From Hevea brasiliensis (Eukaryota; Streptophyta; Magnoliopsida; Malpighiales; Euphorbiaceae), in NCBI RefSeq assembly GCF_030052815.1, contig NC_079510.1, positions 48,884,725 to 48,948,724 of the forward strand: a stretch of 64,000 nucleotides of DNA. The letters are read 5' to 3'. Below, piece after piece: positions 1-11,367 of this stretch; positions within the stretch are counted from its first letter, which is position 1; every line of letters starts with the position of its first letter. Below the pieces are notes generated by a model. It was given only the letters and a program-made list of their open reading frames with translations. It had not been told where the DNA came from and made no database searches. Both the position numbers and the translations under genes were made by a program.

Positions 1-1626
1 ATTCTATAGATTTTGTACACTAATTGCAGGTCAATTTATGGACATGTTATGGTCAAAATTTGGGTTTGGTTTCTTCATAAAAGTTGTAGATCTATATCCC
101 AGCTATCTGCTGGTAAAATTTCAGGTCAATTGGATCTTTCTACACTGAATTATAATTAAATGAATAAACACTATTCATTTAATCATTTTGCCCAGGCAGA
201 ATGCAGGTCACCCGGATTAGGACAATCTTTAGGTCAACTTGATTTGGTTTTCTAGGCATAGTTTCTTCACCAAAGTTGTGCCATTATGTGTCTAGTTTCA
301 TGTCCAATTGGCCTTGCACCAATTGAACCTCTACAACTCCATTTATAGCTGCCCAAACTTGCTGGACTCATACTCAATCCTGCAGGTCAGCCAAGGCAGC
401 TCACCCAAACTCAAATACCAAGCCACTACTCACTTAATTTCCTCAACATACACAGCCAAATAGTTACTAATTGACCATTTAAACTTTCATTCACTAACAC
501 ATGAACAAAGTCTCAATTTTATACCCAAACCTTAACTCTACCATCTCAAATCATGCATTTAACTTGCATTTCATTATCCTAATCAAGAAGTTAATGTTAA
601 GGGCAGCCATAATACCATTTTAGTTCTAAGAAATCTTCAAAACCCTACCAAGTTCAAGGCTATCTAAAATATTGGGGAAGGTATGCTTATGATTTTCTTT
701 AAATTTCTTTGTAAATATCCACTAATTCTACTCCTTCCACATGAATTTAAAGAAAAAGAACAAGTTTGATCACTAACTTTTAATGGAGTTAATCTCAAAC
801 TTGTAAAAACTTCTCCTTTCTACTTCTTTTTTTTGTCTTTATCTTGCCCAAGGTGTAGTGAATTTTTTTTTGTGAAGACAAATATGGCTTTTATGGTGAA
901 AAACTTGAAGAACTCAAGTTGGAAATGAAAAAAAATGGTGGAGTGCTTTAGGAAGAAATTTCGGCCACCATGGATGGATGAGGAAGATGAAGTGATTTTT
1001 TGGTCTTCCTTATCCTTTATGAAGTGTTTATTAAATTTTGATTGGTGGAAGAATTTTTAATGAGGTCATGCTTATGTCATTATTTGTCTTTTATTCCATT
1101 ATTTTTTGTTTTATTTTTCTTCCTTACTTCTTTTACTTATTTTTAATAAAATTTTCATCAATATTTGTTCATATTTTATGTCATATAATTCACTTACTTA
1201 AATGGATAAGTTGGTTAAAAATCATCTCTGAAGTCGAAATGACCAAAATGCCATCAGTTTGGCTTAACGAGCTAAAATTGTGTGTTCCGATTGATTAAAT
1301 TTTTCTTGCATTTTATTGTCATTGGAACCCCAATAATCCTTCCATGAGGTCTCAAAAATTATTTCATGATTTTTCTCCTCGGTCTAGGGCTCATAGTTGC
1401 GAGGACCGCAACTTTTCACTGGGTTACCCATTGCTAGGGCACTGGCTCATTTAACTTGGTTATATTTTATTTCTAAAATTCTTTCTAAATTTTTCTTATT
1501 AATATTTGAGTTAATAATGGTTCCTCACTTTAGTTTAAATATTTTTCCAGACGCTCTAGCTGTCTGGACAGACACCGGTCACTGGAACAGTAGAATGCAC
1601 GAAATTACTATAGTAAGGGTGTTACA
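1..1626 (-). mobile_element. Partial LTR (or LTR plus internal part) of a Ty3/gypsy-type element, cut by the window edge
   Basis: Read on the minus strand the stretch begins TGTAACACCC at 1626, the usual 5' end of chromovirus-type LTRs in dicots. It continues with a GC-richer piece (about 1550-1626) and then a long AT-rich body. No polypurine tract lies just outside 1626, so this looks like the outer end of a 5' LTR or a solo LTR. No primer-binding site or coding piece is visible before the window edge. Small open frames at 1038-1298 and 1397-1651 have no recognisable domain. Lineage and left boundary are uncertain. Confidence 0.45.
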
Positions 1627-2275
1627 TTATCTGTGTCTCAAAAATTTTTAAAATTTATGAGGTAGCCTCTGGAAGTTGAATCATCTCCAAAGCCCACCGG
1701 AGCCACCACCGGAACTACCACGCACGGTGGCCGGCCACTGGTCGCCAGCAATGTTTACCTGATCTGATCATACCATCATGTTTCTCTCTTCTCCCTCAGT
1801 TCATAGGTGGTCTCGGATCGTCAATCCAATGGTCGGATCGTCCTAGATCTGACCCAAAAGCTTGAAAAACCCGAAATTTCTCTTCTCCATATCTCATTCA
1901 TCCGACCTCCATTTGTTGCAAAATTAGCATAAAAAAAAAGCTCTCAGGACAAGCTTTCCAACGCCACCTGAATCGCCTTGATCGAATTTCGGATGAAGCC
2001 GGAATTGCGTTGGGAAGTTGCTGCCCACTGTGCGCGTTGAGGAAGAAAACTCCTACATTTGCGCCGCTGCCGGCGTTGCTCCAGCCAGCTGGCAGCTTGC
2101 TGGCGTCGCCCAAGGTGGGGGGGACGCCTCGCCGGCCAGCCATGGTGGATGGAGGCTCGCCAGCCTAAAGAAAAGGGGAGGGGGAGGGAGAGTGACGGGA
2201 GGGAGAGTTTAAAGGGGGGGGGGGGGGGGGCGCGGCTGGTTTTGTTTGTTTTTTTTTTTTTTTTAATCTGAAAAT
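1627..2275. other. GC-rich repeat-like segment ending in a G-run
   Basis: Unlike its AT-rich surroundings, this stretch is rich in CCGG and CCGCC words around 1690-1740 and 2060-2150. It ends in a run of about sixteen G (2214-2230) followed by a T-run (2250-2265). Several short frames overlap here on both strands, but they have biased composition and no known domain. I treat it as non-coding repeat DNA, perhaps a further part of the neighbouring element. Confidence 0.35.
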
Positions 2276-3430
2276 GAATATGGACATACATGTTGTTTAG
2301 ATTCATTTCTAGAAATAAAAATTATAATATACAATAAATAAAAATAATAATCATAATATTTCTTTTTTATTTTATTTATAATTTAAAAATTTTGGGTTAT
2401 TTTTTACAGTAAAAGTTTTAAAAATGAAACTAATAAAATCAACAGCTGATTGATGCTAAAATTAGCTATCGGCAACTGATTCATAATTTTTATTAAACAC
2501 GTATAAAATCGTTGTGGGATAAAAAATATCTATCAACTATCCTAAAACGCTAAACCAAACAATAATTTAATCTATACTCTTTAACATTTCGTTTCTTTAA
2601 AGGGTGACTATGATTTCATTTAAATTATGGAATTTAACATTCATTAATCTTATTTGTTCAGTATTATAAGAAAACTTATTCACATACATATATTGTTTCA
2701 AGTTTCAAATTCAAAATTTCACATTTAGCTCAAACTCGAAACCTTAAAATGATTTCAATATCATTGATAAACCTTTTACTGATAGTATCACTAATATTAT
2801 TTATTTGGCGATAGTGCCACTAATTTATATTAATATTCAGAATTCCTAGGAAACACTAATCTAATTATAATTAATTGAGGAAGTTGAAGGTGGTGATGGG
2901 AATTAGGGTTTTACAATACCTATATTGTTATTATAACATGAACACTAGAATTTGGGATATTTTAATATTTTATAAAGTCAATTAAATTATTTTAATCTGA
3001 GGTATTCACATCAATACAAAAATAAAATCATAAAAAAAGAAAAATATCTCTACTAAGTAACAAATAAAATCTATTCTCTGTTAAACAATGGGAGAAATAT
3101 ATGTTCTTACTAAACTGATGAGGCTGCCTTTTAGTTAAGAATATGATATTATTTACATTGATAAAGCAGCCAAGACAGTTGGAGCCAACTGCGTTTTAAC
3201 TTTTCAGGGAATTAATTATTTTCATGAGCTTCCCATTATTCCAAAATTGACATAGCTCATTATTCCTCAATTAACTTTTTTTCTTAAAAAAAAAAGAAGA
3301 AAAAATTGACCCTCACTGCACAGCCTTGCTTTTTAGATTTTAATAAGTTGTATGGACAACGAAATATATATTATCATAAATAAATCAAGCTTTATTTTTA
3401 TTAATAAAAATAAATTAGAGGAGGCTTTTT
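2276..3430. other. AT-rich intergenic DNA
   Basis: No open frame with protein-like composition, no repeat boundary and no RNA gene is visible. The stretch holds A/T homopolymers and short simple runs only. Confidence 0.5.
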
Positions 3431-4008
3431 GATAGGGATGAGCATTCAGTTCGAACCGAACCGAATTAAATTATAAAAATTTAAATTTAAATTTTTGAAG
3501 CTAAACCGAATCGAATCGAATCGAACCGCTCTATTTCAATTTGGTTTAAACCGATTGATTTTGATTTTTGATTAATTTTTTAATTTAGACTTGATTTTCA
3601 AGTTATTTGGTCTAATTTTGACTTTGGTTTGAACCTAATAACCATTAATCAATGAAATTAAACAATTAACATATATAAAATTAAATATCATTCATAAATT
3701 TTTCATAAAAATAAATCAATTCAAAAATTAATTCGGTTCGATTTAGTTCGATTTGAATATATAAATTACTATTCGGTTTAATTCAGTTCGATTTAGTTCT
3801 ATTTGAATATATAAATTACTATTCGGTTCGGTTCGGTTTAACCAATTTTTTTTTCTTCAAAACTGAATCGAACCGAAATAACTAAAATTTTTATAATGTA
3901 AAATCGAACCGAACTGATTAAATTTTAAAATCAAATCGATTGAACTAAATTAACTCAATTTGTTCAATTTTTCAATTTGAACCAAATTTTAGTCAGCCCT
4001 ACTTTTTG
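3431..4008. mobile_element. MITE-like element built of GGTTCGGTT/AACCGAACC words
   Basis: The left end reads TAGGGATGAGCA (from about 3434) and the right end, read in reverse complement, TAGGGCTGACTA (ending about 4005), so the ends form an imperfect terminal inverted repeat. The left part is rich in AACCGAA words and the right part in TTCGGTT words, so the two halves can fold on each other. There is no coding capacity. A second, more diverged copy with the same end logic lies at 62270-62656. The family assignment is open and target duplications are not clear. Confidence 0.45.
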
Positions 4009-5439
4009 AGGTTACTTTGAGACGTTTTATCTTGTATTTGATATTTGCTTTTAACATTTTTGTACATTCTACGTCTTATAGCAAGCAACAGCTAGAATAA
4101 TTCAATGTAATTGATTGTCACCGCTACTATTATCGCCTATCTACCACAGCTATTATTATTATTGGTTAATCATCATTATCACCATTTGATTGCTACTATT
4201 TATTATTATTATTATTAGAGAATATTGTCACTTGTTATTAACACTACAAATAATTTAAATATTAAAATAAAAATTATTATATTTTATTATTTTTATTTCT
4301 ATTTTATAATTAAATATAAAAACATTACATTTTATCATTCATTTTATTCCATTGTATTACTTCATGCTAAATACAGGCTTAGATATTCAGCAATTTCTTT
4401 ATGGAAAAGTTTAAAGTGGAGATAAAACTTGAAATTTGGAAAGTAAGTACAGAGAGATGTTGTCCAGTTACTGGGAATCAACGTGAACCAGTAAGAGTGC
4501 AAGCTCTCAGTCAGAACTTAGACCCAAATCTAAATGAGTTTTCCACTCGAATGAAAGATGCACTTAAAAATTAATCCACCCTCTAATGTGAATATTAAAT
4601 CTGTTACACCGCTGCTCATATCAGCTTGAGCTTTCTATAGATTTGCTGCTTACACATTAATGAGTAGGCTTGTCTACAATCAAAATAATAAATGAAACAC
4701 TAATAAATTTTAATTTAATAGCATTAAAGTCGTTTAAGCTCTCAATGCTATAAACATTTATGAACAACAAAATAAAGGATTTTAAGGGGCTTTGTTTAGC
4801 TGGCTCAATTGGGTCCCACAAATTTCAAGCCACAAAGGATTCAAATCTCCAAGGGCCTTGGTGGTACCAGTTGTGTAATTATCTCATTTTCTGCCTCTTT
4901 CTACTATTGTTTTCTTTGCAAGTACAAGCATGCTGCATATATTCAACTATTACACAAACATCAGACAATTCAGAACACGTATTCTTGTAACTTGGGAAAA
5001 GGAAATTTTGAGGAATATTTCATATCACTCACTCCTTATGTCTATTCTGCCAAAATCATTTTCACAAAATTCCACTTATTTGTTAAAATTATGTTTAATT
5101 AATGCTATATGATACCTCTTTTGGCCCACCAGGGCAAGCATTTTCCTCCTCAACATTCCAGGAAAAATCTAAATGAACATCTTATGTCACCTTGAGTTGA
5201 ATGCTGAAGCCAGAAAAGGGCATTTCCAAAACTGATGCATTACTTCAAATATAGCAGCCAAGTTTTGCTTATCCACCCTTTAGATCTATCTGCTTAGTTT
5301 CTTTCTAAAACTGGAGAAGAGAAGGAATCATATATTATATACAGCTGCAAATAGTTCACAGCATATGGCTGAATAAAAGATCTTTTCAATTATCAGGAAT
5401 CATATGCAACACTCTGTTATTATGTCATTCAATAGTTCC
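4009..5439. other. Intergenic DNA, no supported gene
   Basis: The stretch includes ATT-type trinucleotide runs near 4150-4215. A readable plus-strand frame at 4760-4990 has no homology I recognise. A minus-strand frame of about 25 residues at 5190-5275 ends at a GT-like donor and might belong with the exon-like pieces at 5440-5944. Confidence 0.4.
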
Positions 5440-5944
5440 TCCATTGTCTCGGCCAAGATAAAGAAGAAAATCCAAGGACCATTTTCTCTGCAGCTACAGT
5501 CTGCGGGAATATTGTTAAAAAAACAACTAACGAAGAAGAAGCTCAAAATGATCAGAGTAACTATTCTGATGCATACCTTGTCATGATTTGAAATACATAA
5601 CCAGTCATTTCTAAGGCTTGACAGAACAGGAACATTTAAAGGCCAATATGCAATTGGTATAGCTTCATATTTCAGCATCCAAGAAAACTCCAACTTAATT
5701 AGCTCTGCAAAAAAGAAGTGCCGGAGATGCAAGTTTACATATGACGTATTATTCAATGTGAACAATGAGATGAGTACAAAACAAAAATTTTAATGTATAG
5801 TATATGTTAATATAAACATGCAGGTAGCTCATGACCATGCAGCCAATCAGGTCCTAGGTCAGGAGTCCATTTATCTTCAGATTCTGTTTTATGCACAATT
5901 CCATTAACAAATAATACATAGATGAACCCAAAGTTCACCCAATC
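5440..5944 (-). pseudogene. Unidentified minus-strand exon-like pieces (gene remnant?)
   Basis: Three minus-strand pieces look like exons. The first starts at 5944 after a CTGTAG acceptor and reads about 45 residues with a protein-like composition (WVNFGFIYVLFVNGIVHK near its start). The second starts at about 5722 after TTTTTTGCAG and ends at an AAG/GTATGC donor near 5591. The third follows a CCCGCAG acceptor near 5513 and reads in the same frame to a stop near 5440. Acceptors, one donor and frame agree between pieces two and three. The donor of piece one is weak (G/GTCATG at about 5836), and I find no upstream exons before the NAC gene on the other strand. I do not recognise the protein. 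It could be a duplicated gene fragment or chance. Confidence 0.25.
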
Positions 5945-6218
5945 CTACAGCCGCAAAAAGAATATTTCATGCAGCGAGCCTTCTCATCTTGAAATAAACT
6001 ACATAGACTAATGATGTTCATTTAAATCATACCTGGATTTATTTTCATAAATAAAAACTGCATGAATAGGCGCTCAAAAGCCAACAAAATAAATTTAATG
6101 AAAATGTAGATTTTTTTTTTATATATATTTTTCTCAGAAAAACAAAATGATTCTAATCAGAAACCAAAAATCAGATAGCAAAATGTTGGATGATGTCTCC
6201 AAGAAGATAAAAAATACT

Positions 6219-6227
6219 TATTATAAA
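6219..6227 (+). promoter_or_regulatory. Putative TATA box of the NAC gene
   Basis: The sequence TTATAAATA lies about 45 bases before the ATG at 6269, which would leave a short 5' leader. It is called by sequence only. Confidence 0.35.
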
Positions 6228-6268
6228 TACTAGAGGAATAGCTTCATAATATCTTCCCCTCTCTGACA

Positions 6269-7703
6269 ATGGCCAGAATGAACATGCCCAGTCTTATCCT
6301 CCCACCAGGGTTCAGGTTTCATCCTACGGATGAGGAGCTCATCAACCATTATCTGAAAAAGAAAGTCTCTTCTTCTTCTAATCCAGAACTTTCTATAATA
6401 GCAAATATCAATATCTACAAGTTCAATCCTTGGGAACTTCCTGGTGAGGCTTCAATTTTCTCAACTCTAATTGATGATCATACAACAAATTAATTCTAAA
6501 TTCACTGTATATTTCTGTTAAGAGCATCATGATTGCTCAGCTTGTTTGTGCAGGAAAGGCCCTGTTTGGGGAAAATGAGTGGTTTTTCTTCAGTCCAAGA
6601 GATAGGAAATATCCAAATGGTGCTCGCCCAAATAGAACAGCTGCATCTGGTTACTGGAAAGCGACAGGAACTGATAAACCAATACTCACCTCCAATGGAT
6701 CACAATGTCTTGGGGTGAAGAAAGCACTTGTATTCTACAAAGGCCGAGCTCCTAACGGCATAAAAACCAATTGGACGATGCATGAGTACAGGCTTCTTAA
6801 TGATAATCATCAGCTGCACAAGCTAAGAGGATCAATGAGAGTAAGAATTTTATTCTGTTCTTTAAAAGGAAAGCCTATGATAAGAAATACATATAATTTC
6901 TGATCATATATATAATAGAAATCAATTTTGGCTTTCGTTTTGAAAGATGAATCCATGGACTACCACTTCTGCTATTCATATTCAGGCATTTTCAAGGTCT
7001 GTTGCATTGGAGAAATTTTCTTTCTTTTTTATTTTTGTTGGTTCATTTGGCTCTAGACTCAAACTCGGGAAGTTATAGCCCCGAAGACTACTCCAGTGCC
7101 AATGAGTTAAAACTCATTGGTAGAATTGGAGAAATTTTCTTGGAGCCTGAAACTTAAATTTTCTGCAGGACTTGAATAATCTGATTTTTGTCCTCCTGTT
7201 CCTTTTTTCAGTTGGATGATTGGGTTTTATGTCGAATTCGCTGGAAATGCAACAGCTTGATACAAAAAGAGGAAACTTATGAAAGCAGCTGTGGCAGCTC
7301 TCTTCCATTTTCTCTAGGGTGCTTACAAGGTCAAGAGGCAATGAAAAGTAACATTACACTTAAAGACTATGACTATGATTTTCAAGCTTTTCTTAATCCT
7401 CTAGAAAGTGAAGAGACGGACGGACAAGCTGAATTCCAAGAAGGATCTCCTGGGAACTCATTTTCAGCTGTGGATTCTGGTTTTCAACAAGCGCCAACAG
7501 TTTCCTCCCTAAAAGAGGCACTTGAGTCCATCAAGAAGGTGCTCTTTGTCGGAGCATTCGAGGAGCTGGTGCCAGTACCACCAAAAAAGAGGCTGCATGT
7601 GTCCACTTCAAATAATGCAGAAAATGCAAGTATTTTTCAAGTCTCTTCTCCTACAATTTCACCATCATATCCGCAGAGCTTCTCATCAGGGTTCATGTTC
7701 TAA
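6269..7703 (+). CDS. NAC-domain transcription factor (three exons, 317 aa)
   Basis: A plant-specific DNA-binding transcription factor acting in the nucleus. I join exons 6269-6443, 6554-6840 and 7212-7703; both introns are GT-AG and every junction keeps frame, giving 317 residues. The NAC domain fills residues 11-163: [14 protein letters not shown] (subdomain A), the split LPG/KALFGE junction at residue 59 (the usual position of the first NAC intron), the DNA-contact motif [11 protein letters not shown] (C), NWTMHEYRL (D) and LDDWVLCRI (E, residues 155-163). The C-terminal 150 residues are acidic and Ser-rich, as expected of an activation domain, with no membrane segment. The domain resembles the ATAF/NAP side of the family, often linked to stress or senescence, but I cannot place the orthologue. 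It lies about 2.4 kb upstream of the GBPL3-like gene on the same strand. Confidence 0.93.
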
Positions 7704-9908
7704 ATTTTACTATCATATACAATATCTTCATGCCCTATTAAGACTGTATAACGTACACTTGTTTGAATCCAATGTCCATATGCAAATAACTCAGGCCATG
7801 ATTTCATATAGAATAACATCATGGTTTTATGAATAAGAGTGTCTGTTGCTTCAAATGCCTCCCTTTCTCCAAAAACACTGGCAGACAACACACAAATATA
7901 TTGATTAAATTTCACAATGCGGATAATTTCTTTTATTTTTGTGTCATATGCTTTTATTACGTTAATTTTGGAGGCCAGGAAAGGGAATTGAAGATATTGG
8001 CCTTGAAAATGGGAGAACAAGAAAAAAAAAATCTTAAAAAATTATTAAATACATCGAAGAGCACCCAATAATAAAAAAGGGTATGAAACTTGAGAGACAA
8101 TGTCTTTTAAGTATCAAGATAATGTGTTATTTAATATTTTATTGTTTTAATTAGTTTTGAGTGCAATTTAGTCTTTAATTCAATAATAATAAATCAGGGA
8201 GCATGATGGCTTAGTGGTAAGCCTTGAAAGTTAGAGGCCTCCGATCCCAGTTTGACTTCCCACACTGATATTGATGACTTAATATTGTTTCCGCTTGCAG
8301 TTAATGGTTGAATTGACTTTGGATAGTCCCATCTTTTAATCAGAGCTAAAATGAAGCCGTTTAACCGTGAATTCTGGTCTATGGGGTAATAACCGTCACA
8401 TACGGAGAACTCTTTTTTTCATGGTAAAAAAATTCATAATACATAAATTTTTAAAAAAATTATTTAAAAAATTAAATTAATATGGTCAAATCATCGAGAT
8501 AAAAATATTCAAATGGGAGAGATTGAAATTGACTCTACTTTAAGGTGATTTTAACTTGAGTTCCAATCCCCAATTTAATAGAATTGCTTTTGATTCAAAT
8601 TCTAATTCAACCCAAACAGTGATCAAGCTTAATGTGGCATTACAATACCAATAGAACCATAATGTAATTTTTTAGTTTCTGCTAATGCAAATTGAAATTT
8701 GTATGGTAAAAAAAAAATCTACTAAATAAAAAAATTCAAAACTTTACTTAATTACTTAATTTATCAATTCTTTAAATTTTGACAAATTAAATAAAAACTT
8801 TTAAATTGGAGAAATTTTATCGAATTATTAAATTAAAATATGAGAATTTTGACTTTTATCACTAGAATGCTATGATAAACACACTAAGATTAAAATCAAT
8901 TATATAATTTTAGTGAAGACCAATTTATTTATGATAAACACCTTACTGTTCAAGTGTGTAAATGAGATATAAAAACAGTTTTATAAGCATAAAAGTAAAA
9001 AATGCAAAATTTTCATCATGCAATATTAACAGAAATATAAGTTGAATTGTATATTCAAGGCAAAAGTCAAAATCATCAATTTTAATTTTGGTAATTGAAT
9101 AAAATTTTTTTAAATTGAAAGTTTATGATTTAATTGTAAAAAATTTTAAAAATTGAATAAAATAACAATTCACAAAAAATTTTAGATTTTTCTAACTAGT
9201 AGAAAAAAAATTGTAATTTTAGCTATTTTAGTACCTAATAATTATTAACAATTCTATAGCCTAGTTATTGATTGTAAGACTTTTTTATTTGTTTAATTAC
9301 ATATGATTTTTTTAACATTTTAAATATTGAAATTAAAAATTTAGTTGTTGAATTATCATAAATTTTTTAAACAACTTGTAAATTTATATATGTTATGAAT
9401 TATTTAATTTTCAAAATCTATAATTTTTTAATATGTTTTAAAATTTTAATACCATTTTATTTATATTAAAATTTTTTTATTTAAATTTAATATATTATAA
9501 ATTTAAGATATAATATATATATATATTTATTTATTTTGACATTATAATTTTTATATATTTTTATTTTAAATTTATAATAGTAATCGCTCCCCACTTAATC
9601 GATGACCCAAATAAGAAAATGATTAACAAAATAAACTTTACCCATTTCTAGCTGTCAGCTTTATTTCCACGCTGTCGTTCTGAGTTCGGATTTGAAAAAC
9701 CTATCCCATTCAACCGCATCAAGCACCTCAAGTATAAACCCATTATGGTAATTTCCTTGTTCTCTCGGTGACTTAGTTCCTACGCCCGCGTCAGGATCAC
9801 TCGGATCTTATTAATTTTAGCATCCCAAATGACAAAAGCGTCCCTGCTTTTTTAAGAATTGGACCACTCAGGCGAGCCCATTACAGTAATTTCAATCATC
9901 CATACGCT
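7704..9908. other. Intergenic AT-rich DNA between NAC and GBPL3-like genes
   Basis: The first 200 bases probably hold the NAC 3' UTR. A tRNA-like SINE candidate lies at about 8195-8430. From 8430 to 9590 the DNA is very AT-rich without protein-like frames. From 9590 it becomes more balanced toward the promoter of the next gene. Confidence 0.5.
8195..8430 (+). mobile_element. Candidate tRNA-derived SINE
   Basis: An RNA polymerase III box A-like TGGCTTAGTGG (8207-8217) is followed 31 bases later by a box B-like AGTTTGACTTCC (8249-8260). That spacing fits a tRNA-type internal promoter. About 150 bases of more balanced DNA follow, ending near an A-run (8425-8432). AT-rich flanks share a loose similarity (about 8178 and 8432) but not a clean target duplication. 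The 5' end does not fold into a full tRNA by eye, so this is a SINE head rather than a tRNA gene. Confidence 0.4.
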
Positions 9909-9917
9909 TTATAAAAA
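9909..9917 (+). promoter_or_regulatory. Putative TATA box of the GBPL3-like gene
   Basis: TTATAAAAA lies just before a pyrimidine-rich CTCTTC stretch (9944-9975) that would contain the start of transcription, leaving a 5' leader of roughly 150 bases before the ATG at 10103. Confidence 0.4.
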
Positions 9918-10102
9918 TAATAGGACACGATTCAGAAAGGGGTCTCTCTTCAGCTCTTCTCTTTCCCTCTTCAATTTTAAAACCCGCTAGGAAAGCAGAA
10001 GCAGGGAGCATATAGAAAAAGCAGAACAGATCCCTGAATAACCACCATAGCTACGGTCAATAGAAACAGCACCGACGCAGTCACCACCGCTACCTTGAGA
10101 GG

Positions 10103-11296
10103 ATGTTCAAAATCTTCAACAGAGGAAAAGAAACTGCCAGCGATTTCTCACCGCAATCATCGCCGTCTCCTTCCTCGTCGATGTCGCCGTCTCATGTGAC
10201 TGGACCGCCGAGGCCTATCAATTTGGTGTACCGCGACAGGGATGGGAAGTTCCGGATGGATCCGGAAGCAGTTGCCACGCTTCAGCTGGTTAAGGAACCA
10301 ATCGGTGTCGTTTCGGTTTGTGGTCGCTCTCGTCAGGGCAAAAGCTTCATTTTGAATCAGGTAGTTTTTTGTTTTCGCTTATAGTTACTCGCTTTTAGAG
10401 AAGTAGTGAAAATTTTTGTTTCCTCTTTGGTCTTTGCTATTTTGAACCTCTAGGGTTTGTTAATTTTGAATTTTGTGTGGGATTTGGTTGGTAGTTTTTG
10501 ATGTTGTTATTTCAAGTAAAAATGCCATGTTTTATGGGTTTTTTTAAGCAATTAGGTGCATCAACTCTGCTACTGAAACAGTAATGTGAAGATAAATCAT
10601 AGAAATGTTGGCTTTTATAGTTTCTGCTGCGTCTAAGTTGTGAACTCTTGGAATTAAGTTTTGTTAGGGTTTACTAAGTGTTGGTTCTGACAATGGAGGT
10701 GAAGATGAGACGGAATGGAGCTGCCTGTAGCAATTAACTGCATCAAGTTTACTGTTGCAGACGATACGGAAGTTTCTGTTTTCATTTTGAAATCCTGCAT
10801 AGCTGGTGTTATTATTTCTTTATTTTAGGAGTGGTTTAATCAGGAGATTCTTTGTTGTTACTTGCTTATATTTGCATTTTTGAAGCAAGTAGAGTCCTGG
10901 CTGGTGTGCTCCATTCCTTTTTTGATTGCAAATTTGCAATACTTCGCAGTGTTCCCGCAGCTTGAAGTCTTGATGTTATACATGAATGTATAGTGGATTA
11001 TTTTCTAAGGATTATTCTACTGTGGTAACTAATGATCACTTTTGGACAAAAACCTTTTCTTTTATCTGCTTAAAGAAGCCACTACATTTTATTTGCTAAA
11101 TTATCTTCAAATCAACTGAGAGCTTTTTATTTTATTTTATTTTATTTTATTTTTATTTTTTTAAATACTAGGTTAGTTAGCAATTGTTTTTGGCTGTTAT
11201 ATCTAGAAAAATAAAAGATTTTGTTACTCTTTCTAGTAATATTTTGTTTTTTTCTCCATTTGAACAGTCTTCTGTATCTCCGGCAGTTCTCACTTA

Positions 11297-11367
<71 letters not shown>

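Noticed and set aside
1898..2306. Overlapping frames on both strands in the GC-rich stretch
   Set aside because: Composition-driven open frames (poly-Lys, Pro and Gly runs), no domain, and no start or splice context.
8195..8270. A functional tRNA gene
   Set aside because: Boxes A and B are present, but a full cloverleaf with acceptor stem and anticodon arm could not be drawn, so SINE is preferred.
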